Shown: positions 9,227-17,520, counted from the stretch's first letter. The stretch is 64,000 bases of DNA from Planctomycetota bacterium (GCA_014584315.1 JACTNA010000005.1:167060-231059), one strand, 5' to 3'. Program-made: numbers and translations. The notes: generated by a model from the sequence alone, not told the origin.

Positions 9227-9232
9227 TATGAT
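9227..9232 (+). promoter_or_regulatory. -10 box of the tRNA gene
   Basis: TATGAT ends 7 nt before the first tRNA base, so transcription would begin at or one base before the mature 5' end. No -35 is evident, which parallels the -10 boxes in front of several protein genes here. Confidence 0.5.
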
Positions 9233-9239
9233 GCGCCCA

Positions 9240-9312
9240 GGCCCCGTAGCTCAGCGGTCAGAGCAGGCGACTCATAATCGCTCGGTCCCCGGTTCGAATC
9301 CGGGCGGGGCCA
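9240..9312 (+). tRNA. tRNA-Ile (anticodon CAU, lysidine-modified type)
   Basis: A full cloverleaf of 73 nt: acceptor GGCCCCG/CGGGGCC, D-stem GCTC/GAGC, anticodon stem GGCGA/TCGCT with loop CTCATAA, T-stem CCCGG/CCGGG with TTCGAAT, discriminator A. The anticodon is CAU. The anticodon arm and acceptor closely match known tRNA-Ile2 genes such as Escherichia coli ileX, so this is the AUA-reading isoleucine tRNA whose C34 is converted to lysidine by TilS, not a methionine tRNA. The 3' CCA is not encoded and must be added. Confidence 0.93.
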
Positions 9313-9331
9313 CGTGGTCGTCGGAAGGGGC

Positions 9332-9359
9332 TTGTAGGGGAGGTCCGGGTTGCTATACT
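9332..9359 (+). promoter_or_regulatory. Promoter of the prepilin/two-component cluster
   Basis: TTGTAG (9332-9337), 16-nt spacer and TATACT (9354-9359) with an extended TGC just before the -10. This is one of the best sigma-70-type matches in the window. Predicted start near 9366, about 53 nt before the prepilin ATG. Confidence 0.6.
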
Positions 9360-9418
9360 GCCGAGGTCCGGAATTCGGGGCCGGGCGAGGAGTGGCCCGA
9401 ACGGGCTGAGTGTTCGTG

Positions 9419-10231
9419 ATGCACGCCAGAGGCCATCACGTGGGCGGGCGTCGTGTCGGCGCTGGGATCGCCGCGCGCACGCCGCGCGGCTTTACGCTGC
9501 TCGAACTGCTGGTCAGCATCGCGATCGTGGCCGTGCTGCTCGGGCTGGTCGTGCCGGGGCTGGCGATGTCGATGAAGTCGGCGCGTGGGTTCCGTTGCCA
9601 GATGTCCTTGCGCAGCGTCGCCTTCGACTTCGCGGTGTTCGCCGACGACACGCTCCACGGCGACCGGGGCGACGACACGGCCTGGGGCAACCGATTCCGG
9701 TTGAGCACGTTCCAGGAGAGCCAGTACGGCATCGACGAGTTCTGGCGTTGGGAGAGCGAGGACACCCACACCGTCCCCGACGAATCCCGCTACGACCCGA
9801 TGCGCTGCTCGGAAGTCAAAGGCCCGCTCACGTTCCGCCGCGATGTTCCCTGCGGCAAGCCCGGGGCGATCTCGCCGCCCGAGCACGTCTCCTTCGGCTT
9901 CAACGCGCGGCTGCACCGGGCCGAGGTCGTCGGAACGGACGGCAAGGTGAAGGCTGTGTACGTCATGCTGTCGCAGGACATTCTGTCGCAGACGGAAGTC
10001 CCGCTCGTGTGGGATGTCGACGGCGCCATCGCGGCGCAGAACGGCGTCGAACCCGTCTACTCCGCGCCATCGCTCGACAGCCAGGGGCCGTACGCGGGCG
10101 ATCTGTATTGGTACCCCGGACTCCGGCACAACGGCTCGGCGAACTTCGCGTTCATGGACGGACGGGTCGAGTCGTCGCGGCGCCCGCTGGACGAGAACGG
10201 ATGGCGCTGGGGCTACCAGCCCGTCCGGTAG
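9419..10231 (+). CDS. Prepilin-type protein with H-X9-DG motif
   Basis: A 270-residue exported protein with a type IV prepilin leader: PRG|FTLLELLVSIAIVAVLLGLVVPGL near residues 22-48, with the conserved Phe at +1 and Glu at +5. Near the C-terminus HNGSANFAFMDG is the H-X9-DG motif of the large planctomycete pseudopilin family. It would be cut and methylated by a prepilin peptidase and sit in the inner membrane or a surface filament. An in-frame GTG at 9410 is an alternative start. It is 12 bp upstream of the sensor kinase and shares its promoter, so it may be part of the same surface-signalling unit. Confidence 0.85.
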   Translation: MHARGHHVGGRRVGAGIAARTPRGFTLLELLVSIAIVAVLLGLVVPGLAMSMKSARGFRCQMSLRSVAFDFAVFADDTLHGDRGDDTAWGNRFRLSTFQESQYGIDEFWRWESEDTHTVPDESRYDPMRCSEVKGPLTFRRDVPCGKPGAISPPEHVSFGFNARLHRAEVVGTDGKVKAVYVMLSQDILSQTEVPLVWDVDGAIAAQNGVEPVYSAPSLDSQGPYAGDLYWYPGLRHNGSANFAFMDGRVESSRRPLDENGWRWGYQPVR

Positions 10232-10243
10232 CCCCGGATCGCC

Positions 10244-11782
10244 ATGACCCTGCAACGGAAGTTCGCGGTCCTGCTGGCCCTGCTGGGGCTGACGGTCGCG
10301 GCGAATCTCGGCGCCGCCGTCTGGGTCGTGAACATGCTCGACCGCGAGCAGCGCGAGCCGATCGAGGGTCTGACGCGCGTGCTGAGCGGGCTGAGCCGCG
10401 TGAAGCGGTCGCTGTGGGATCAGGCGGAGATGCTCGACCTTCCCGTGCTGGAAGCGGGCGAGGAAGGCGATGATCGCGCGGCGCTCCCGGACGACGCGGT
10501 GCAGCGGTTCGAGGCCTCGTTCGAGCGCGTCGACCGCGAGATCGATCATCTCGAGTCCGGCAACTCCTACGTGGCGCGCTCGGGGATCAGCACGACGCGG
10601 AACCTCCGCGCGAGGATCGAGCGGACGGCCGCCGACGTTCGGGCGTGGCTCCACGACCGGGATCCCGACGCCCGGGAGCGAGCCCGCAGGAACCTCTACG
10701 AGTTGCACGAACTGATCGAGCGGGTCGAGATCCGTCTCCTCGCCGACGCGCGCTTCGCGGCCGAATACGGCGCGGACCTGCGGCGCCGGCTCTCGTTGGT
10801 GCTGGGCGCCTCGCTGGTCGTCGTGATCCTGTCCGGGTGGCTGGCGGTCGTGCTCTTCCGTCGGTGGGTGCTGCGGCCTGTTGGATTGCTCCGCGTCGCT
10901 GCCGAGGAGATCGGGCGGGGCAACTTCGGTCACCGCGTGCCGGAACACGCCGGGGACGAACTGGGCCTGCTCAGCCGCGAGGTGAACGACATGGCCGAGA
11001 CCATCGCGAGGATGCAGGCGGAGCGGATCGAACGCGAGCGGCTGGCGGCGGTGGGCGAGATGGCCCGCAGCGTGGCGCACAACATCCGTAACCCGCTCGG
11101 CGGCATCCGTTCGCTCGCCGAACTCTCCGCGGACGAGCTGCCCCCGGACTCGCCCGTGCGCGAGCACCAGGCGCGGATTGTCCGGACGGTCGATCGCTTC
11201 TCCGCCTGGCTGAACGGCCTCCTGCACGCTACGACGCCCCTCGACCTGCACCCGGTCGAGGGTGAGGTCGCCGCTTGGCTTGAAGGGACCGTCGAGGCGC
11301 ATCGTGCCATGGCCCAGTCGCGAGGCGTTCGGGTCGAACTCGACGCCGACGCCGCGCCCCAGCGCGCCGTGTTCGATCGGCAGCACCTGGAGCAGGCCGT
11401 CGTGGCCGTGCTCACGAACGCGATCGAGGCGACGCCCTCCGGCGGCCGCGTGCAGGTTCGCGCCTTCTCGGACGGCTCGTGGTGGGGCGTCGCGGTCGAG
11501 GATGAGGGGGGCGGCGTGCCGGAAGAGTTGCGAGAGCGGGTATTCGCCCCATACTTCACGACGAAGCCCGGCGGGTCTGGCATAGGTCTTGCCAGTGTCC
11601 GGCGTGTCGTCGGACAGCACGGCGGGCGGGTCTGGGTCGAAAACCGCTCCGCGGCATCGGGAGCGGGGGGCTGGACCGGGCCGGGGGCCGTGTTCACGCT
11701 CAGGCTGCCGCTCGGAGTGGCGGCAGGTTCGGCCAGTGGTGGCCAGACAGGACCACGCCATGGCGAGAGTGCTCATCATTGA
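10244..11782 (+). CDS. Membrane sensor histidine kinase
   Basis: A 512-residue kinase. One membrane segment at about 8-30, an extracytoplasmic helical domain to about 180, a second membrane segment at 182-204, HAMP linker, then the H-box with phospho-acceptor H279 (VAHNIRNPLGG), N-box near 390-400 (LTNAIEATPSGG), G1 DEGGGVP and G2 GSGIGLASVRRVV. The H-box resembles NtrB/ZraS-type kinases, fitting the NtrC-type regulator encoded next, which it overlaps by 23 nt. The stimulus is unknown; the sensor region has no recognised domain by eye. Confidence 0.93.
   Translation: MTLQRKFAVLLALLGLTVAANLGAAVWVVNMLDREQREPIEGLTRVLSGLSRVKRSLWDQAEMLDLPVLEAGEEGDDRAALPDDAVQRFEASFERVDREIDHLESGNSYVARSGISTTRNLRARIERTAADVRAWLHDRDPDARERARRNLYELHELIERVEIRLLADARFAAEYGADLRRRLSLVLGASLVVVILSGWLAVVLFRRWVLRPVGLLRVAAEEIGRGNFGHRVPEHAGDELGLLSREVNDMAETIARMQAERIERERLAAVGEMARSVAHNIRNPLGGIRSLAELSADELPPDSPVREHQARIVRTVDRFSAWLNGLLHATTPLDLHPVEGEVAAWLEGTVEAHRAMAQSRGVRVELDADAAPQRAVFDRQHLEQAVVAVLTNAIEATPSGGRVQVRAFSDGSWWGVAVEDEGGGVPEELRERVFAPYFTTKPGGSGIGLASVRRVVGQHGGRVWVENRSAASGAGGWTGPGAVFTLRLPLGVAAGSASGGQTGPRHGESAHH
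11731..11744. promoter_or_regulatory. Dyad GGCCA-N4-TGGCC near regulator start
   Basis: A perfect inverted repeat inside the last codons of the kinase gene, 15 bp before the regulator ATG. With its flanks it closely resembles the dyad at 14713-14724 that lies upstream of the sigma-54 promoter (shared TTCG, CCAGT, TGGCCAG and CAGG blocks). Possible binding site of the regulator itself. Confidence 0.4.
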
Positions 11783-13208
11783 GGACGAAGAGAACCTGAG
11801 GTTCTCGATGCGGCGGGCGCTTGAGCGAGCCGGGCATCAGGTCGAAGAGTCGGCAACCGCCTCGGGGGGTCTGGCGTCGATCGAAGAGGGCGTTTTCGAC
11901 GCCCTGATCACCGACGTGAACCTGGGGGGAGGTGCGGACGGGTTAACGGTTGTACGGCAGGTCCGCGAACGAGGGTTCGAGGGCGCGATCGTCGTCGTCA
12001 CCGGGTACGGGAGCGTCGAGGGCGCAGTGGCGGCCATGAAGCAGGGTGCGGACGACTACCTGCTCAAGCCGGTGAGTCTAGAGGAACTCGGGATCCTCCT
12101 TGAGCGTCTGCTCGAGGGCAGGCGCGTGCAGACGAGGCTTCGACTCTACCAGCGGCTGGAGTCCGCGCGCGAGGCCCAGCGCGAACTGCTCGGGGAAAGT
12201 CCGTCGTGGCGTGAGACGGTGCGGCTGGCGGAGCGGCTGGCGAAGTTGCCGCTCCCGAAGGCCGAGGGGGTATCCCTGCCGACGGTGCTGCTGCTCGGCG
12301 AGACGGGGACGGGCAAGGGCCTGCTGGCGCGGCACGTGCACCGCTCGTCGGAGTCGCCGGAAGCCCCGTTCGTTCACGTGAACTGCACCGCGCTGCCGGC
12401 CAATCTCGTGGAGTCCGAGTTGTTCGGCCATGAGCGCGGCGCGTTTACCGATGCGAAGACGGCGCGCGAGGGTCTCTTCGAAATGGCCGACGGCGGCACG
12501 ATCTTCCTCGACGAGATCGGCGACATGCCCGCGGACTTGCAGGCGAAACTGCTGACCGTGCTCGAAGAGGGCGCGTTCCGGCGTGTCGGCGGGTCCAAGC
12601 CGCGGCGGGTCAAGGCCCGCGTCATCGCCGCGACCAACCTCAACCTCGCCGAGCGCGTCGAGCGGGGCGAGTTCCGGCGCGACCTCTTCTACCGGCTCAA
12701 CGCCTTCACGGTGACGATCCCCGCGCTGCGCGAGCGGAACGATGACGCCGTGCTGATCGGGCGCGAGATGGCGGCCCGTTTCGGCAGGCAGTTCGGTCGA
12801 ACCACGACCCGGCTCTCGCCGGACGCCGAGTCCGCGGTGCGAGCCCACGCCTGGCCCGGCAACGTTCGCGAACTGATCAACGCCGTGCAGCGCGCCTCGC
12901 TGCTGTGCGAGGGCGAGGAGATCGGCCCCGCCGCGCTCGGGCTGGCCGGCGTGCGCACAGGGCCGCTCAAGGCGAGACCGATCCCATCCCAGCCGACCGC
13001 GCCCAAGCAGGAAGGGCTGACCTTTAACTTCGACAACGGCGTCCACACCGCCGAGGAGGTCGAGAAGCAACTCATCATCCAGGCGCTCGCGCGCACGCGG
13101 GGGAACGTCTCCCGGGCCGCGAGGCTGATCTCGATGCAGCGGAGCAGCCTGCGGTACCGCATCGAACGGTACAACCTGCACGAGTTCGTCCAGGAGTTGA
13201 CGAGATGA
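11760..13208 (+). CDS. Sigma-54-dependent response regulator, NtrC family
   Basis: A 482-residue transcription activator. Receiver domain with phospho-acceptor D52, T81 and K103; AAA+ domain with Walker A GETGTGKG (180-187), Walker B GGTIFLDEIGD; Fis-type helix-turn-helix at the C-terminus (RGNVSRAARLISMQRSSLRYRI). Start chosen at MARVLIIEDE. The loop that touches sigma-54, normally GAFTGA, reads GAFTDA (227-232); such variants exist and need not abolish function. The start overlaps the kinase end and its stop overlaps the next gene by ATGA. A sigma-54-like promoter lies 1.6 kb downstream. Confidence 0.94.
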   Translation: MARVLIIEDEENLRFSMRRALERAGHQVEESATASGGLASIEEGVFDALITDVNLGGGADGLTVVRQVRERGFEGAIVVVTGYGSVEGAVAAMKQGADDYLLKPVSLEELGILLERLLEGRRVQTRLRLYQRLESAREAQRELLGESPSWRETVRLAERLAKLPLPKAEGVSLPTVLLLGETGTGKGLLARHVHRSSESPEAPFVHVNCTALPANLVESELFGHERGAFTDAKTAREGLFEMADGGTIFLDEIGDMPADLQAKLLTVLEEGAFRRVGGSKPRRVKARVIAATNLNLAERVERGEFRRDLFYRLNAFTVTIPALRERNDDAVLIGREMAARFGRQFGRTTTRLSPDAESAVRAHAWPGNVRELINAVQRASLLCEGEEIGPAALGLAGVRTGPLKARPIPSQPTAPKQEGLTFNFDNGVHTAEEVEKQLIIQALARTRGNVSRAARLISMQRSSLRYRIERYNLHEFVQELTR

Positions 13209-14683
13209 GACGTACCGCGTGGTCCGCGGGCTGTGTGGCGGCGGCGTGCGGGCTATCCGCCGGCGCGTTCGCGCGCAGCGGGGACTGCGTGTCGTGGGTT
13301 GATCCGCCCGGCGACGCTGTCGTCCGCCGCACCGACGCGGGGAACGACGGCCCGATCATGCCCGGCGCGACGCTGCCGGACGTGGTGCGGGTGAGCCTGT
13401 GCGCCTGGCAGCCGACCGACCCGGTCGCGGATCCCTACACCGGCACGACGATCGACCCCGACGACGCGCACCTGTTCAGGCTGGACGCGGTCTTCGTGGG
13501 CGTCGTCAACCCGCCTGGACCTCTCGGCTTCTCCGGGCAGCCCTACGACCCGTTCCGGCACGGTCCAAGCCCCGTCATCGGATTCCTTGACATCGACGTG
13601 GACTCGAAGAACACCGGCGGAGAGCTCGGCTCGGCCGCGCGGTCGCGCTATCTCGCGAACGTCGCCCGCTTCGGACGGCTCCCCTACGGCTCGATCTCCG
13701 AGCGCGTCGCGCGATCCGCCTTCGACTACGACTGGGATTTCGCCACCCCTCCCCATTACGAACGAACGGGCGCGGACTTCGCGCTCGTCTTCTGCGGGTG
13801 CTGGGGTCTCACGATCGTCAGCGAGGGCGGTGATGGCAACGGCGTGTTCGAGGCGGGCGAGACGTGGATCGTCCGCGGGAGGCTCTTCCAGCGCACCAAC
13901 GGCTATCAGGAGGCGAGTTCCGCGTGGGGCGGGAGCGCTTTCGGCACCTACGACCCGTACGTCAACGTGCGCTTCTCGCACGATCAGGACAGCGACGAGA
14001 CCACCATCACGCTCGTCTTTGCGCTCGACATGACCGGCGCGTCCATGCTGACCGGCCAGGCGGAGCAGCCGATTAACTACAACGTGGGCGATCACGTCAG
14101 CATCGTCGAGGCTCTCTCCGACGTCATCGACGGCGCGGACGCGGGCGGGTTGAGCGAACCCGCGTGGGAACTCATCAAGGGATGGCGCGGCCGCGACCCG
14201 TACGACTACCTCGACCCCACCGACTGGGAGGTCACCGCGCTCTTCGGGATGCCCTACACAGAGCAGCAGGCGGGCGCAACCTTCGTCTGGACCGATTCGG
14301 GCATGGGCGAGTGCCACGGCGACCTGAACGCCAACGGCTACGCGACCGGCGCGGACAAGACGCTCCTCCGCGACGCCGTCTACGACCTCGACGGAGGAGA
14401 GCAGGACGCTGACGGCGTGATCAACGGGCGGGTCGTCGTCGTGGACCCCGGGCCGAACTTCAGCCTCTTCGACCTCAACGGCGACACGGTCGTCAACCTC
14501 GACGACTTCCGCGTGTACGGCAAGCCCGCCGATTTCGACGGCAACGGCGTCGTCAACACCCTTGACTTCATCGCCTTCCTCAACGCGTGGGTCGCGGGCG
14601 ATCCGGCCGCCGATTTCGACCTGAACCAGGTCGTGAACACGCTGGACTTCATCGCGTTCCTGAACGAATGGGTGCAGGGGTGA
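13205..14683 (+). CDS. Secreted protein with dockerin-like C-terminal repeats
   Basis: A 492-residue exported protein of unknown function. Signal peptide at 1-23 (ending AGAFARS). The body has no domain I recognise. The end carries calcium-binding dockerin-like repeats: FDLNGDTVVNLDDF, FDGNGVVNTLDFIAFLNAW and FDLNQVVNTLDFIAFLNEW. In the Phycisphaerae such tails are widespread on exported proteins and need not mean cellulosome assembly. Its ATG overlaps the stop of the response regulator (ATGA), an unusual coupling for a secreted protein and a hint that it works with, or is sensed by, the two-component system. Confidence 0.8.
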   Translation: MRRTAWSAGCVAAACGLSAGAFARSGDCVSWVDPPGDAVVRRTDAGNDGPIMPGATLPDVVRVSLCAWQPTDPVADPYTGTTIDPDDAHLFRLDAVFVGVVNPPGPLGFSGQPYDPFRHGPSPVIGFLDIDVDSKNTGGELGSAARSRYLANVARFGRLPYGSISERVARSAFDYDWDFATPPHYERTGADFALVFCGCWGLTIVSEGGDGNGVFEAGETWIVRGRLFQRTNGYQEASSAWGGSAFGTYDPYVNVRFSHDQDSDETTITLVFALDMTGASMLTGQAEQPINYNVGDHVSIVEALSDVIDGADAGGLSEPAWELIKGWRGRDPYDYLDPTDWEVTALFGMPYTEQQAGATFVWTDSGMGECHGDLNANGYATGADKTLLRDAVYDLDGGEQDADGVINGRVVVVDPGPNFSLFDLNGDTVVNLDDFRVYGKPADFDGNGVVNTLDFIAFLNAWVAGDPAADFDLNQVVNTLDFIAFLNEWVQG

Positions 14684-14712
14684 GCGGCCGCGCTCGCCTG
14701 GCCGCGGTGTTC

Positions 14713-14724
14713 GCCAGTTCTGGC
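14713..14724. promoter_or_regulatory. Dyad GCCAG-TT-CTGGC, candidate upstream activating site
   Basis: A perfect 12-bp inverted repeat centred about 95 bp before the start predicted from the sigma-54 promoter at 14788. This is a normal distance for an NtrC-family enhancer. A related copy lies at 11731-11744. Confidence 0.45.
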
Positions 14725-14787
14725 CAGGCAGGCCGATCACCCGCCGGCGAGAGCATGGCAGGGACACGCTGAGCGCTCTTCCGCGAC

Positions 14788-14804
14788 TGGCACGCGCGCT
14801 GCAT
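14788..14804 (+). promoter_or_regulatory. Sigma-54 promoter
   Basis: TGGCAC, exactly 5 nt, CTGCAT: the -24/-12 consensus TGGCAC-N5-TTGCA with one mismatch and the GG/GC spacing exact. Predicted start near 14814, about 50 nt before the FG-GAP gene. A sigma-54 activator gene and a dyad lie just upstream. Confidence 0.75.
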
Positions 14805-14864
14805 GGCGGTTCCGTGTGCGGCATCGTGGCCGCGACTCGAACCCCGTTTGGCAGGAGACTTCAC

Positions 14865-16148
14865 ATGAAGGCCCAGAGGACCGCGCTCGGCGCGGCGGTT
14901 GTCGGTGCGCTCGTGCAGAGCGCGATGGCGCAGTTCAGTTTCGAGGCCGGCGTCGGCTACCCCGTCCCCGAGCGCCCCGACGGCGTGGCCGCCGCCGACT
15001 TCAACGGCGACGGCTTCGCCGACCTCGCGGTCGCCACGGACAATCCCGACAAGGTCTCGTTCCTCTTCAACAACGGCGACGGCACGTTCCCCGCGCCCGT
15101 CAACGTCCTCACGGGCGGCGGCACCGGGGCGGGCTTCGTGGCGGCCGGCGACTTCGACGGTGACGGCGACATCGACGTGGCGGTCGCGCTCAAGAACACC
15201 GGCGTCGTGCGTGTGCTCATCAACACCGCCGGCACCTTCGCCACGGGCAGCAACACGACCGTCGGCGATGAGCCGCGCTGGATCGCGACCGGGGACCTCG
15301 ACGGCGACGGGGACCTCGACATGGTCGTGGTGAACCGCGACTCGGACTCGGTCTCCGTGCTCCTCAACGACGGGACCGGCTCCTTCACCGCCTCGCCGGT
15401 CCCCGTCGGCGCGGACCCGCGCGCCGCCGCGATCGGCGACTTCAACCGCGACGGGCATCTCGACGCGGCCGTGACCAACCACGACGACCGCACTATCAGC
15501 ATCCTGGCCAACAACGGTGCGGGTGCGCTCTCCCTCGCCGCCACCCTCTCCGTGGGCGCACAACTCCGGGCCGACGGCATCGCCGCCGCCGACCTCAACG
15601 GCGACGGACACGCGGACTTCGCCGCCGCGACGTCCGGCAACGGCCTGAACTTCGCCAGCGTCTTCCTGAACACCGCCGGCGGCATGGCCGGGCCGACCAA
15701 CTACGCTGTCGGCGGCGCGAACCCGGGCGCGATCGCCTCGGGCGACTTCGACGGCGACGGCGACGCGGACCTCGTCACCGTCAACCAGGACTCCGCGAAT
15801 GTCTCGCTGCTCGCCAACAACGGCGCGGGCTCGTTCGGCGCGTCGATGCAACTCGCCGTCGGCGTGGCGCCGCAGCACGTGGCGGTCAGCGACCTGACGG
15901 GCAACGGCACGTTGGACCTCGGAGTCTCGAACCAAGACAGCCACACGGTGACGGTCCTGCTCAACGCCGCGGCTCCGCCCTGCCCGGCGGACTTCAACGG
16001 CGACACCGTGGTCAACTCGCTCGACGTGCTCGCGTTCCTCAACGCCTACACGACGGGCGATCCGTCGGCCGACGTGAACGGCGACACGGTCATCAACTCG
16101 CTCGACGTGCTCGCCTTCCTGAACCTCTACACCGCCGGCTGCGCCTGA
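14865..16148 (+). CDS. Secreted FG-GAP/VCBS repeat protein with dockerin-like tail
   Basis: A 427-residue exported beta-propeller protein. ATG at 14865 is preceded by AGGAG with 7-nt spacing and starts a signal peptide ending SAMAQ. About six repeats of the form DFNGDGxxDLAVA follow, each with a calcium-binding DxDGDGD loop, as in FG-GAP and integrin-alpha-like propellers. Two dockerin-like units end the protein (GDTVVNSLDVLAFLNAY and GDTVINSLDVLAFLNLY). It most likely acts in adhesion or binding at the cell surface. The sigma-54 promoter upstream suggests control by the adjacent response regulator. An earlier in-frame GTG at 14814 lies at the predicted transcript start and is less likely. 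Confidence 0.88.
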   Translation: MKAQRTALGAAVVGALVQSAMAQFSFEAGVGYPVPERPDGVAAADFNGDGFADLAVATDNPDKVSFLFNNGDGTFPAPVNVLTGGGTGAGFVAAGDFDGDGDIDVAVALKNTGVVRVLINTAGTFATGSNTTVGDEPRWIATGDLDGDGDLDMVVVNRDSDSVSVLLNDGTGSFTASPVPVGADPRAAAIGDFNRDGHLDAAVTNHDDRTISILANNGAGALSLAATLSVGAQLRADGIAAADLNGDGHADFAAATSGNGLNFASVFLNTAGGMAGPTNYAVGGANPGAIASGDFDGDGDADLVTVNQDSANVSLLANNGAGSFGASMQLAVGVAPQHVAVSDLTGNGTLDLGVSNQDSHTVTVLLNAAAPPCPADFNGDTVVNSLDVLAFLNAYTTGDPSADVNGDTVINSLDVLAFLNLYTAGCA

Positions 16149-16170
16149 TCGCAACGCCGGACGCACCCTC

Positions 16171-16203
16171 CCCCGGTCGGTCGAGAGGCCGGCCGGGGCG
16201 TTT
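16171..16203 (+). terminator. Terminator-like hairpin after FG-GAP gene
   Basis: CCCCGGTCGG / CCGGCCGGGG, ten pairs including one G-T, 8-nt loop, followed by CG and TTT. It is 22 bp after the stop of the plus-strand gene. The T-run is short. Confidence 0.6.
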
Positions 16204-16263
16204 GATGTCACTCTCGGCCGGTCGCCCGCTCCCCCCCGCGGGCGGCCGGCATTCCCGGCCGGA

Positions 16264-17394
16264 TCAGCCCCCGCCCGACCTGCGGGCACGCCGTGCCTGC
16301 ACGCCCGGATCGGCGTTCACGATCTGCTCGACGATCTCGGGCGTCAGCGGGTCGCTTGTGTCGAGCGGGTAGCCCTGCCAGCGGACGACGCCGTCGCTGC
16401 TGATGACCAGCACGTGCGGGATGCCTTCCACGCCGATGGTCGTGGACATGCGTTTCTGCGTGTCGATCGCCTGCGGGTAGTACACATCGTTGGCGGCCAT
16501 GAACTCGCGGACTTTCTCCGCAGGCTCGTCGCTCACGCCGATCACCACCGCGTCGTGGCGGAACTTCGCCTGGATGGCGTTCAGTTCCGGGATCGCCTTG
16601 CGGCACGGGCCGCACCACGTCGCCCAGAAGTCGATGATGACGACCTTCTCCTTCGTGTCGGGCTGGTTCGTCAGCCACTCCTCGACGACGAAGTCCGGGG
16701 CGGGCTTGCCGCGGAAGTCCTGGCCGTACAACTTCTTCTCGACCGGCGCGGGCCAGCCGCCTTCGAGCGTGCGTGCTCCCGGCCCGGCGTACGGCTCGGA
16801 GAGCAGGGCGTTGACGATCTCCTCGAGTTTGTTCCGGTCCGCGCCGGCGACGCGCATCACGCCGTTGCGGTCGATCACGAAGTAACTGGGGATGAACTTG
16901 ACGTCGAGTTGCGCGGAGAGTTTCCGCTGCGGGTCGGCGGCGAAGGCCCAGGGGAGTTCCTCCTTCTTCACGAAGGGGTCCATCTGCTCCCAGCCGCGGG
17001 CGGAGTGGACACCGAGGATGACCAGGCCGCGGTCCTCGTACTTCGAGTGCATCTCCTTCAACTTGGGGATGGCCGCGCGGCACGGGCCGCACCACGTCGC
17101 CCAGTAGTCGAGCAGCACGACCTTGCCGCGCAGGTCGGCCCACGACCGGGCATCGGTGTTCATCCAGGCGGTCAGGCCGTCGAGGGCGGAAGCCGGCTTG
17201 CCTTCCAGCGTGTCCCAGTGTCGGCGCGATGGCGCATCGCTGCGATCGCGCCATTCGGCCGGGCCGGGGTCGGGGGCGTTCGCCTGCTGCGCGGCCGGCT
17301 GGCGCTGCGTGTTGCGTGTCTGGGCGCACGCCACGCCGGCGGGGACGAGAAGTGCGGCCGCGATGGCAGCCACGGCGAGGGATCGAGTCTGCAC
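16264..17394 (-). CDS. Exported protein with two TlpA-like thioredoxin domains
   Basis: A 376-residue exported thiol-disulfide protein. The GTG at 17394 follows AAGGAGG at ideal spacing and opens a signal peptide (MQTRSLAVAAIAAALL, cleavage near ACA|Q), so I prefer it to the GTG at 17427. Two thioredoxin-fold domains each have the active-site WATWCGPC (about residues 100 and 255), in the TlpA/ResA style with the WATWCGPCR..IP..K/N pattern. It probably reduces or isomerises disulfides outside the cytoplasm, for example during cytochrome maturation. Two intact domains in one chain are less usual than one. It is divergent from a metal-transport ATPase. Confidence 0.88.
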   Translation of the reverse strand: MQTRSLAVAAIAAALLVPAGVACAQTRNTQRQPAAQQANAPDPGPAEWRDRSDAPSRRHWDTLEGKPASALDGLTAWMNTDARSWADLRGKVVLLDYWATWCGPCRAAIPKLKEMHSKYEDRGLVILGVHSARGWEQMDPFVKKEELPWAFAADPQRKLSAQLDVKFIPSYFVIDRNGVMRVAGADRNKLEEIVNALLSEPYAGPGARTLEGGWPAPVEKKLYGQDFRGKPAPDFVVEEWLTNQPDTKEKVVIIDFWATWCGPCRKAIPELNAIQAKFRHDAVVIGVSDEPAEKVREFMAANDVYYPQAIDTQKRMSTTIGVEGIPHVLVISSDGVVRWQGYPLDTSDPLTPEIVEQIVNADPGVQARRARRSGGG

Positions 17395-17454
17395 GGCAGG
17401 CCTCCTTCGGGCAGGGGCGACGTTCACGATACCGACCGGCGGTCGATCGGCTGA

Positions 17455-17485
17455 ATCATAGCCCGTAACTGAGATTTGGTATCAA
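17455..17485 (-). promoter_or_regulatory. Candidate promoter of the thioredoxin-domain gene
   Basis: On the minus strand TTGATA (17480-17485), 19-nt spacer, TATGAT (17455-17460); start near 17448. The spacer is long. The region is an AT-rich island and also contains a near-palindrome TTGGTATCAA, so a shared operator for the divergent ATPase gene is possible. Confidence 0.4.
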
Positions 17486-17507
17486 TCGACTTTGGTAGCC
17501 CACAAGA

Positions 17508-17513
17508 TATCGT
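17508..17513 (+). promoter_or_regulatory. -10 box just before P-type ATPase start
   Basis: TATCGT ends 7 nt before the ATG at 17521; a weak -35, TCGACT, lies 16 nt upstream. The 10 nt after the hexamer (GTCCGCGATG) are identical to those after the box at 21388. Confidence 0.45.
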
Positions 17514-17520
17514 GTCCGCG

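Noticed and set aside
9241..9312. Reading the CAU tRNA as elongator or initiator methionine tRNA
   Set aside because: Acceptor and anticodon arm match the tRNA-Ile2 type, and the three G-C pairs of an initiator anticodon stem are absent.
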